Origin: Alligator mississippiensis
Lineage: Eukaryota > Chordata > Crocodylia > Alligatoridae
DNA length: 64,000 nucleotides
Direction of reading: 5' to 3'
NCBI RefSeq assembly: GCF_030867095.1
Contig: NC_081833.1
Coordinates: 72,421,395 to 72,485,394 of the forward strand
Shown here: positions 13,201 to 25,200 of the stretch, piece by piece
Numbering within the stretch: the stretch's first letter is position 1
Layout: the number at the start of each line of letters is the position of its first letter
The notes under the pieces: generated by a model
What the model was told of the DNA's origin: nothing
Databases searched by the model: none
The model's input: only the letters and a program-made list of their open reading frames with translations
Position numbers and translations under genes: made by a program

Positions 13201-16200
13201 GGAAGCTGTGAAAATCTATCTTCATTTGTGTGAATGTTTCATTCCCAAAATCTGGAGACAGATTCTTCAACATGATAAACCCAAAATAAGCATCTTGTGT
13301 TAAAACTGTTGTTGCTGATCTGAGAATAAGAAACCTCGGTCCAAGTGACACTTTTCAGAGGAGATTTCAAAGCACAGAAAAATATGCGTTTTGATGAAAG
13401 GTGCCATTACATAATAGCTCAAAATATTTAAAGAATATGTAAAGGAATCTGATTTAGTAATTCTTTGTCACTCTGTGATGGATGTTTATAATACAAATGT
13501 TATCACATGAATCTGCAATATTTGTATAAAAACGTGCACGAGTCCTGCTGAGGTAAATTCACTTTATAAATAAACTGGGCAGAAGTGAAAAGACTCTTTC
13601 AGGTGAAAGATTGTGAGCATTACTCTGGAACATTTCACCTCAAAATAGTTCCCTAAAAAAAAAGGACTACCGAAGTAGCTCAGAATAGTCAGGTGCTTTT
13701 TTTGTTTTTTGTTTTTGTCAGAGTGGTTTTCTTTAAGGGTTTGAACAGCACTCTCAATTGCTGATGAAATGTATGTTCCACAGATTTCTTCCTGCCTCTT
13801 CCTAGAAGAGGGCTTAGACCTTGCTTAATTCATACCTAAACAAAACAACCCACGTAAAACGAGCATCAAGCCCAGCCTTGGTTAGCTTTTAAACCAAATG
13901 AGATCAAATATAGTCAGTCCTTCAAAGAAATGGCTGTTTAAAGGCCACTGTCAACTTGAAAATGATTCTTCAATCAGATTTTTTATCAAACTGATACCGT
14001 AACTTCTAAAAGATTAAAATGTTTTCTGTAGTAATGGCTTTAGTTGAAAACAGATTATTATGTACAAATGATCTTGAGTCTATGGGTTCACATGTATGTA
14101 CTTAAACTACAAAGTGTCTGTCATGCTTTTAATGCTCTAGGTAGTGAACTTTGGCTATTAAATCACTTTATGTTAAATATTAAATTAGAAGCAGTAGCCT
14201 GAGATTACAGGCATCATATTGCCTTTCTCTAGTCACTTGAGCTTTTAGCTTGCATGAGAAAAATGTGTTTGTCTGAAGGGGGAAAGGAATGAACTAAATC
14301 ATACTTGAATACACTCAACCCCTCATAATACTACATGTATGGAACCAGCAAACGCCTGTGGTATTAAGTGGAGATGACGGTAGCTGAAGTTGCATGCAGC
14401 TGGTGCTTATTCATTTTCCGACGGCTTTACAAAGAGCAGTGCCTCACAACTAAACTTGAGGGTGATTAGAATTTCTACCCTGCCCCTTTCGTGTATTTAT
14501 GTGAACTTATATAATGTCCACGTGTGCCATTTATTTAATATCTAACATAGGACCCATAAAAATTAAGGTCTTTAAAAAAAAATTAGAAGGTAATGAACTG
14601 AAGGAAGAATGGTATAGTTAGCAATAATCTTGCTTTGAGCAAGGGTCTGGACTAGATGACCTAGGGTGGTCCTTTCCAGCCCTACTTTCTTATCCTATAG
14701 TTACAACAGGCATGTTAGATAATGGTACCTTTTTAAAATGAGCCTTTTCACAGGCATTTCTATCTGCAGCACATCTATCTTGCCACATGTTCTTGTGCTT
14801 CAAGAAACTGAAGACTGCTAAACATGATTCACTTTTTTCCAGCAGACTTTTTTTACCACTGATTTTGGAAGGGGGGATTAAAAAAAGTCAAGGTGCATTG
14901 ACTTAGTATGCAGTCTACCTTTAAAATGGAGTTTCAAGTATGCTGATGATAATTGGGAAGGACTGTTCAAGTCTAGGAATACATGTTAGACTAAAACCTT
15001 TGAGTCTTAAATTAGGCCTTGCCATTTTTTGTTTAAAAAAGCAGGATTTTTAATAAATCCTGTACTACTGTTTTTTTGCCACCAGGTGGGAGCAGAGACT
15101 TGGTTTGTAATATGCTAACATAACATGGTTTTTCTTCCATTTCTTTTGCAATTTGGCCTCTTGATAACTCTACTTTTACACAGGGGACATCTGCAATACA
15201 GATCATTTTCCAAAAGGAGACAGTCTTTAATTAGAGATTACTTACTTGTGTTGCCTTTACAGCTCTAACTTTGAGCTATAATTATAAAGGACAATCAACA
15301 TAAGATCTAAACCACCCTATTAAAACTCTTCTACTGTCTCATATTTCGAGAAAGATAACGATGTATATTGGCTGTTAAATGTTGGAAGACATTTTGAATC
15401 TGTTTTGGACAGCAAATACATTAAGCTAGTTTGGGGTGTGTATGCTTTATATATACATGTAAAATATGAAAACACATTTCACAGTATGCCTTGTCTGGGG
15501 GCAGGGACAGACTTAAAACTGTTCATTCATGCAACTTGATGGATTTGCTGTTAAATGAAATGAAGCATTTGCCTTAGAAACTGCCAGAATAGAGCTGAAA
15601 TTAATTTTGGAACTGAAGTATTGCACAGGTGGAAACGTAAATATAATTTCTTACTATTTTTCACAAAAAAGGGTTAACAGTAATCAGAAACTCAACAGGG
15701 TTTTTTTTAAATGTAGGAATAGGGTTGCAGGGTGAGGGAGGAATCATTGAAGAAGGTAAAAATAAGGTGATACATTCAACAAATTAAATGTGCAATTTAT
15801 AAGCCTCTAAATGATAGTAAAGTGATAAATGTAGATTTAAAAAAATAAATTGTTTTAAATTCAGCCTAATTTTATTGCTTTGGCAAGATAACTGACTAGT
15901 AAATAAGAGAGAGAAGATCTGAAATAAGTTGACTTCAAAGGGATTTTTAATACTCGTATGGATTTCTTGTAAGCAAAAAATATCTGGTTTAGATGAAATC
16001 ATGATTAGTTTAGTATGCTGGTTGTAAAAGGCAGGGTAGAGATGCACTTTATAGACTAAGATACACACATACATATTAAGTGTGTATGCATATGCGTATC
16101 TTAGTCTATAAGGTGCATCTCTACCCTGCCTTCTGCCTGACTTCAGACTAATGGCTAACTCCTTCACACCAGTTGTAAATCTGTACTCGTGGTTCCTTAT

Positions 16201-19200
16201 GGCTTACTGTTGAACTGGAAGGGCATTTCAAGTTAGGACACTCAGCAGAGGTCTGCGCTGAGTCTGATTCTGCTTGCGATTTTTATTAATGACCTGGCTG
16301 ATGAAGTAAAAAGTACACTTATAAATTTGGTGACACTAATCGAAAGATGTTGAAGGCACTTCAGGGGACAGGATTAACATTCAAAATGATCTTGATAAAA
16401 TGGATAAATGATCTGAAATGACCAGATGCATTACCATACTTAGGTGCAGTTGAATATCTGGGTGTTGTATTGGATCATAAAATGAAATATTAATAATTTG
16501 TGGTGCAGTTGTAAGAAGGACAAATGCCACTCTTGATAAACTAATAGAAGTGCCTTTGTTAGGGCTCAGAAAGTAATTATTCTGTTTGGTCCTAGGATGG
16601 TGTTATCTGGCATACCATGTCCAGTTTTTAGGCACTGTACTTTCAAATGTGGACAAATTTGAGAGAGTCTGGAAGAGAAATGAATAAAAATGTAGAAAAT
16701 TACCTATGACAAATGGATGGAAAAACTAATTGCTCTAGAAGGGCAGATTGAAAGATGGGAAATCACAGTTGGGTCTGTAGAAGTTATAAACAAGGCAGTT
16801 ATTAATTGCCATCCAGCATTATTATGGATAGAGCCAAAAGAAATTGGGTTGACTTTTTTTCCAGCAAGGATTTAGCTTACATTGTTAGGAGGACATTTCT
16901 TGCTAAAAAGATTTTTAAGGATTGTGTTGCAATCATAAGATGCTTAAAGTTTTTGTTTGTGAATAGTTTACTTCTATGAAAGTATTGCTTTAAATAAGTG
17001 ACTGACAACTCTTTCCAGTGCTTGATCACATTTTACAACATGGGGTCAGTATCTCCCTCTTATTTTACTCAGAAAGGGGAAAAAAGTGTGTAATCCTTTT
17101 TCCTCCTGTCACTCCCTCAGAGCAAGAACTCATGCTCCAAAATAGATTCATTTTTGTTTTGAAACATGATAGAAATCGACTTAGTTGTCATTTTGAGTTG
17201 AGTAATTTCTGCCTTTTTCCTTGATTGACTGAAATTAGAATTTAAATGTGTGTGTGTAACTACAAAGAATAAGTTATGATAGTATGATTATCAAATTAGT
17301 CTTAACAAAAGGCTGCTAAGTTTGAGAAAATGAGATGTTAGTGATGTTTTAAGAAGATGGGGGGGGTGGAATAAACATGTTTTTTCCAGATTTCTAACTA
17401 GAATAGTGTTTACTATTAAAAGGGAACAGTACAGTGTTTAGCTTACCCTAAGAACCAGAATCGCAAAGAATATAAGGAAGTATGTTTATGTGTTTATGAA
17501 ACTTCAGCTTCTGTTTATACTTTTGATTTTTTTTTCTGTTCATTAGGTTTGGAAGCAAGATGCTAGATTTAGCGTGATAATTGGGTTTTAACACAGCAGT
17601 TATTGGAGGTATAAACTACCCAGTGTTATAATGGACATCTCTGGTAGAAATTCCAAGAAATAAGCCTGTAAGCATTCCCACCTCTAAAGGAAAATGTGTG
17701 TGGCAAATATTCTAAGACTAAATCATTAGCTACAGCTTCTGAAACATTTCAGCATTAATCAGTTAGGTAACATTAGCATAAAGAATCTCTTTAAACAACG
17801 TTTTATCACAAATGTATGTGTCAGTGTCTAAAAGCTGTAGTCTTTCCATTTAGGGCCAGTCTATACATGCAGGTAAAAGTACGATAGGATCTAATGTGCA
17901 ACCCACACAATTGCACCTCCTGCCATGCCACATGTGCATGGTAGAAGGTGTGATTGTGGGATCACTAATCAGATCCCATCATGCCTTACTGCTGATACAG
18001 GACGCGCCTGACCTTGGGCTCTCCCTGCACTGGCAAGAAGCAAGTTCCTGCAGTTGGGAGCTTTCTGAGCTGACAGGGTTCCCAGCTGCAGGGGTGCTCC
18101 AGCCACCCCTGTAGCTGGGAGACCACAGCAGTTGCTGTCCCCCAACAGTGGGTGTTCATGGAGCACCCTGGCAACTGGCAGATTTCGGCACCTCCAGTCT
18201 CCCAGCTTCAGGGGCATAGGCTACACATGCAAATTAAAGCTGGATAGAAACCAGCTACTAAGTTATTACACATTTTCCAGCAATAACTATAGCTTGTTGG
18301 ATCTTTTTAAGGCACCATAGTTAATTTGTAGAGGTAGCCAGTCTGAATTCATTGCAAAGTTTTACCAGGTAAATGTGTAATAGATGTAACGTGTACAGAG
18401 GGCCTTTATATATTTTAGATGGTTTTACTTTCCTGATGCTAGATATAGTTAATAATCAAATTGGTGAAGGATTTAAATATTCTGAAATTTCCATTCTGTT
18501 TTCTCTTGATAAGAGTGAATTTGTCACAAAATCACTAAATTAGCATTACAGAGTAATCCTGTTAATGAAGAAGTATGATCTAGCAGAGCATGCTGTGTAT
18601 AAAAAGACTTGGCTTTTGTTCACAGTTCTGCTGTTTACCTGCTGTGTATTCTTGAGCAAGTTGCTTCACTACTTAATGCCTCTGGTTTTCCAGTAACATC
18701 TTTTTATTCTTTTGGATGCATCTGGCCTATTTAATCCCAGCTGTGAAGATTTTGATGGAATGCCTACATTTTTAGTTAGGGTTGCTCCTAGGCCCACCAC
18801 GCTCTGACCCATGTCTGCCAGTTGCCCACATTACAAACTCACGGGTTTATGGCTGGAAGGTTAAAACTAGATGTTGTCAAATGAAGTGGATCACTGTGCT
18901 GCAACACAGCTAATCTGCTTCACAGGGTGAAACACATTGCCTCTTCTCCCACCCTTGGTACAGGACAAGGGGTAATGTGATCTCCCAGCTTTCCTTGCCC
19001 AGCCATACCCGGGCCATGGGTCTGGCTGAGCTGGGAAAGTGCCGCAGAGGTAACAGACGCCTTCCTTAATAAACCAGCAAAATCTATTACCACCTTTTGC
19101 TCTGCCACTGATTTTCCTTTCATGTGGTGTGACAGAGGGAATCGGCGTCTGTTTGCTCAGCATTTGTGCTGCCATAAAAAATTTTATGGGGGCACAAATG

Positions 19201-22200
19201 AAACATCAGGCAATGTCTGGTTCATATTTCCTGACATACTTCCAGCCAGATTCCCTTCCTAGCCTACGCCTTGTCTTAGGTGTGTTCCCTGTCTACTCAA
19301 CAGATTGAAATACAGGGAGTCTGCTTGTGACCTTTTTGCATCTATTTCCTGTGTCCGCTGATGTGATCTGAGCGTAGTACAGAAGGAAATGCGGTGGGGC
19401 AGCACGAGTCCTCGAAGGGCACTGCTTGGGTTTCCAGTTGCCTTTCAGTGGGCCTTCCTAGGAATTAGTCTGCCTGCTACTTCTCTCTCCTTCTGTGTTT
19501 CACATGCATAACAGCAAAAAAATATTGGGGGAAGAGCAGTTTGTGTGGTTCAGCGCAGTTGCGGGCAATCCTAGAGTTGCCCAAAATAAGAGGTATAGAA
19601 ATACCCATAGTGTTTGATGATATATTTATACAGTGCCTAGCACTTTGTGGTGCCAGTTTAGTTTGGAGCCAAATGCTACTGTAATAAAAATAACAGTAAT
19701 TTTCTCTTATTATGGAGGTGTATTTGCTTAAGTTCCACATTTCATTTTGAACTTTTGTTGCCATCGTTCAAGTTTTAAACATCTCAGGTTTTGGAAACAA
19801 CTTCCTGCCTAGTTTTCTGTTACAGGTTCCTGAGTAAGGAACAAGACTTTCAAAGTGCTCAGTTCCCGTTGTTCTTGCTGTTGCAAATTTGGCCACTTTT
19901 TTTTTTTAAGTGCCCCAGTTCTGGATCCTGAACAATTTTCAAGATCTGACTCAAGTTTTTAAAAGTTACTCCACTGCTGAGACATTTGAAAGAGAGAAAA
20001 AAAACAATGGGCAATATTTTATATAGTTCAATGTTTTATACTTCCTCTGTGGCTGTAAAACAGCCAGCCGTTAACACAAACTTCCCAGAGCTGTGTTAAC
20101 ATTAATCCCTGTTGTTGCACAAAGATAGTTTTGGCATAAATCAGTGTTAAGTTGAAACTTCTAAACTAAAACAACTCTCTCAGTTGGATTCCATTCAGAC
20201 CAGGGGAGAAGCTTGTCACATGTTCTAGAAGATTAGTGCCAGAGTATTAAATTGATAGGAGTTGCGTATTAAACCTCCCCTTTCCCCAAAGAAAAAAACC
20301 AATATACATGTTGCTATAAAAAGTAGTAATAACCATACCCAAATCCTGTAATAGTTTTAGAAGATTGTTAGAGTTAGAAAAGCTTTTGATATACCAGCCT
20401 TCACTCCTACTCAAAGTCAAGATGATCTTCCATGGAAAAGAGAATGTATATTTGATATCAATCTCCTATTGCTCTTAAGAGGACTCTGAGGTATTAAAAT
20501 CTGATGATTTTAAGAATCTTGATGGATAATTTTTGCTATGATGAGATCTTTAAACTAATTTAACTCTCTCTTCTGCTAAATTTTATTTTTTCATTCTACA
20601 GAATTACTGGAGAATGTAAAATTAATACATAAACCAGTATCTTTGCAACCACGAGGGCTGATCAATAAAGGAAACTGGTGCTACATCAATGCTGTATCCT
20701 TATCTTGGAGAAATGAATTTAATTTAAGCTTATAAGTTTGTATATTATGGCAGTTGTCAAGTCAAGTTTGTTCTGTTTGCACAATAAACAATTCACATTA
20801 GATTAACAAATTAATTCCTGGTTGCCTGCTCACTAGTATTTCTCTTTAAAAAAATACAAATGCACTTCAGCTATGATGCATGCATTAAAAAAACTTTATA
20901 TTTGCATAATAAAAGGAACAGGGAGGTATTCTGGTGAGGGTTGGTTTGTTTTTATTTTTTCTAAGAAAGCACCTACAGAAAATGTTATCTTTTGTTTTCC
21001 ATATCCCTTCCTTTGCAGATGTTTCAGCTGGAGGGCTGTTACAGAAATTTTAATCCTCTGGTTATAAATTCTCTGATTTCTAGTGTACATTTATTCAAGG
21101 ACAGGTTTGTGTCTCTTTGTTCTTGTGCCAGCGTTGGCCCTGTATTTTAAGTTGCTGATCTTCCTTGGTTTTTTGTCCATCTATGTAGTTAGAGCAGTCA
21201 TATCTCCTTCCTGCCTTCATGTGCTTTGTAAGCACAGTCTTGAAAGGTAACCTGTGCATTCTCATGATCATTCTGATTAGTCCTTTGCACCTGCTTCGGT
21301 TTGGGAATCTTTCATGAGCATAGGCAGAATTGTATACAGTATTTCAGATGAGATCTCTTCCGCTGCCTTGTTGAAAGGTGTTAATTGTACCTTCAGTCTG
21401 CAGGAATGCATTTTCTCATACATTCCAGCTTCTAGTTTGCTTTTTTTAGGACCATATCACAATTACACATGGTCATTTTGTAAATGACTTATAGTCCTAA
21501 ATCTTTTTCTTCCTTATTTCCAATTGATATGCCTCCATTAATTTTTGGCTTTCCTAGAAATAGTCAAGGCATTGATTCTTGGGACTTTTTGAGGGTGAAA
21601 AGCTGTCTTACATTCTGTATTCACTTTGTCTTCTTCCCAACTGCTCTTCAGAAAACCTGAAAGGTCTTACCATTTATAAACTCTATCTTTTTTTTTTTTT
21701 TAAGACATTTTTATAGGTAATTGTTTTTACCTGTATTGTATGTTTTCCTTGAGATGAAAGATTTGAAGTGTTTAAAAGACGTGAATAGATCGAAGCTAAG
21801 TCGTGTTATGCTGTTATGTTTTTTTAATGTGATTTCTATGAATCAATTATTTAACAAGCTTGCATAATGAGTATTCATTAATTTTAATGTAATGATTGGA
21901 TTGTCTATGTTTCTGATTCATTATTAAGCTTTAAAATTACTGGAGATTAAATATCTAATCTTGCTTTTGTGACTGTTTCCTTAATACTATTATACAGACA
22001 TTGCAGGCCTTGGTTGCTTGCCCTCCAATGTATCATTTAATGAAGTCCATTCCATTGTATTCAAAATCACAACGGCCGTGCACCTCAACACCAATGATAG
22101 ACAGCTTGTAAGTAAACTGGTTACAAATTGTCAGCAACTCAGTTTACTTAAGTACATGAACTCAACCCAGTGTTTTAGCAAACCACTGTATTACTGCAGT

Positions 22201-25200
22201 TGAAGAAAACTGACACAGTAACATTTAAGACCCATAAATTACTGGGGATATTTTAGTTTAGTTTTCAAATGGCATTTTAATTTTATAGCCAACTTCTGAT
22301 ATTATTTACAGGCAGTCAAGGAGGGAAAATATTTTCCACTATTGTATTTCCTGTGGATCAGCTTAGCTCAGAAAGATCATTTTGAATAAGCCGAAGGGGA
22401 CTGAATCTGCAACATGGCTGTGTAATAAAGCTCAAAAACCCATTTAACCATTTTGTCTTTGGGAGACGAAGGATGACCATGTTAATTTTTGCATTTTTTT
22501 TTTTTTTTTAATCTTACTAATGTGGCCTTGGGTTTTTTTGGACTTGTCAAGGACTACTGTGATCTAATATTTTGATTGTTTTATCTGATAACTTATCCTG
22601 CACAAATAGTTTTTATGTAATATGCTGATGATGCCTAGATGTTCTTTCTGTCTCATTTCAGTGTTCGCCTGATGAATGAGTTCACTAATATGCCAGTACC
22701 TCCTAAAGCAAAACAAGGTGAGTTGGGAGTAAACACCTTCAAAATAGATTTATACGTTAAATATTAAAAGCCAAGGGTGTCAAACATATGATCCCTTGGC
22801 TGGATCCACCCTATGGGTTGCTGGATCAACCCCATTTGCCAATCCTGGCCCCATGTGCTGCACACACTATGCCACTGGAGCAACCCTGTATATTGACTCT
22901 GAGGCTGGTCCGGATCCGGCTGTGCCAGAACCAGCACCCAGGGCCAGTCTGGGGAGGCACTGCAGGCAGAGTACATCCTATACTGGCCCTCTTAGGCTGC
23001 ATATGGCATGCATGTCCATTCCAGTCCTGCCCACTGCATGCAGTGAGTGGCCCTTGGGCTTGCCCTGCATGTGGCATAGAGGTCTGGCACACGGGCTGTA
23101 TGCAGAGCCCTACCACAACAGTCCTGTTCATGGGTTGTGCAACCCAATCTGGACTGGTCGTGGAGCCAGCATGCAGGGTTGGTTCAGTGGGGTGCTGCAT
23201 GGACTTGACCCCACTATACAGCCTGCAGCACTGGCTTCAGCCAGCACACACCCCATGGTGGCCCCACATGGTGTGGGCATAGCAAGCCCCAGGGCAGCGT
23301 GTACTATGTGCTGTGCATTGACTGGATCCAGATTGAGCACCATGAGCTCTACATGGGGGATCAGTCCTGGTCTGGGTTGCAGCCTAGCCCAGTGACCATC
23401 ATCCGGCCCGTAGGCCAGAAGAGTTTGATACCCCACAGTAAGCTCGTGGTGCAGGGATCGTTTCTGTATTAAGTGCTTGCATCAATCAACCAAGTGCCAT
23501 CCTTGTCGAGAGGATTAGCAACATGATGGGCAAGTGCTCTTCCTTTGGTTCAATCTGTTGTTAGTCTGGCCACTATTTACATGGAATCCAGTCCAGTCTT
23601 CTGTGTCCTTGTACCTTCTCTTTGGTTGACCCTCTTCCCAGGTATACAACCTTGTGTTATATCCTTTTTTTGCCTCTCTTCTGTTCAGTGCTTTTTCTTC
23701 CCATTTTGGAGCATAACAGAGAGAATCATCTCTTTGTTGCTTGTATAGTGCCTGACATAATATGGTTGGGATCTCATAAGTATTTGTTTTCCTCCTCCTC
23801 CTTCCTTTCAGGCTCTATGGATCCTTGAGTTTCTTAGCTGCTCTTAGACTAATTCTACTGCTCTCTGTCAAAGGAATATTTCTCCCATTAGAGAATTCAT
23901 ATTTATGAACTTTGACCTTTCCCAGTTACCACAATTACTTCTTGCTTGATTAAAAGGACATACGCTGCAAGCATTGCTTTTCTGCTTTAACTTGGACAGT
24001 CTACTGAAGTCATGGGATATGTCTCTAACAGTATAAAGCAGTAGGGCTGTGCGAAACAGGCCCTATTCGATTTGGATTCAGATTTGGTCCCCGATTTGAT
24101 TCGGCCAAATCCAGATCTGAAGATTCGATGCTGGTTTGGTGAATCAGCGATTCGGACACAGACCCAGCTTAAAAGTTTATTTTTCTACATACCTTAAGGT
24201 AGCAGCAGGCGCACCTTGTGATTACTGTGGTGCTGGGGCGCATGGAGCGTCCCACAGGAGCATGGGGGGCTCTCCAGCCTTCTCAGCAGCGAACCCGGAA
24301 GTGGACTGGAAGTAGTTCCGGGTCTGCCGAGGAGTGCACTGGGGGGCCTCCCTGTGCCTGGCTCAGCAGTTGGCCACAGGGGGACCCCAAGTGCCCCCCA
24401 GCCCCAGGAGGCACCAGTCGCTGAGCCAGAGGGGTGTGAGGGGGCCCCCCCTGCACGCTTTCCAGCAGACTAGGAAGCGGACCAGAAGTGCTTCTGGTCC
24501 ACTTCCAGGTCTGCTGCTGAGCGCGCTGGGGAGCCCCCCATGCTTCTGTGGGACGCTGCATCTGCCCCAGCACCACAGTGTTCAGAGCTCCTGCTACCTA
24601 GAGGTATGTAGAAAAAAATACATTTAAAGCTGTGTCTACATCCGAATCTGTCTGAATTGATTTGGAGGGTTCTGAATCGATTCGGAAAGATAATTCAGAT
24701 TTCGAGATTCAGCCACCGAATCGGGCCGTCTCTCCGCCAGATCGAATCGGGGACCAAAGCTTCACATAGCCCTATAAAGCAGTACCTTGCAGGTAACCTA
24801 AGTTAACGACACACATTAGGAGGAAGCAGGCTAGGTGCCTCAGCATGGCATATTCACTAGGTTAAAAAAATCCTGTTAAGAAATAGACCTAATTTGTTCT
24901 GATGCAGTTCTGTGCACTGATCTGGCTATTCGGTTTCTACTTAGAGAGCTACTGCACAGGGAGCTAGTTGAAATATTTCTGCTTGGTGGTGTTTTGCCCC
25001 ATGTAGGCAAACCTTTGCATTTTAGTTTATTTACAGTCTTTGATTCTGCTCAACCGCCCCAGTTACTATTGGATCTTTTCTGTCATCATCATCCTCCCTT
25101 ACAGACCCCCAGAATTTATCTTAGTATTTTTAAGGTAGTTGTCTGCCTGTTTTTTATCAGGGGCCTAAACTTTGCATCCAGGTGTAACAATACAGCCCTA

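Larger units (their letters stand above)
12688..20601 (+). other. USP10: USP10 intron 4
   Basis: A 7.9-kb intron, the largest in the window. It holds an A18 run just after 12820, a CR1 3' end at 14636-14700, a long near-perfect hairpin at 16028-16132, an old CR1 at 16195-16870, and a possible DNA-element region at 17850-18240. From 18250 to 20600 I see only a possible regulatory or repeat-like AATAAA-bearing block (18890-19200) that I could not classify. Confidence 0.85.

Noticed and set aside
18890-19470. Possible LTR-like block with AATAAA near 19066
   Set aside because: No terminal TG/CA pair with a target duplication and no internal viral sequence could be seen. The composition alone is not enough.
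22788-23436. Open frames of 164, 199 and 124 codons on both strands
   Set aside because: All lie within a nonautonomous hAT element, overlap one another and contain no transposase motif.
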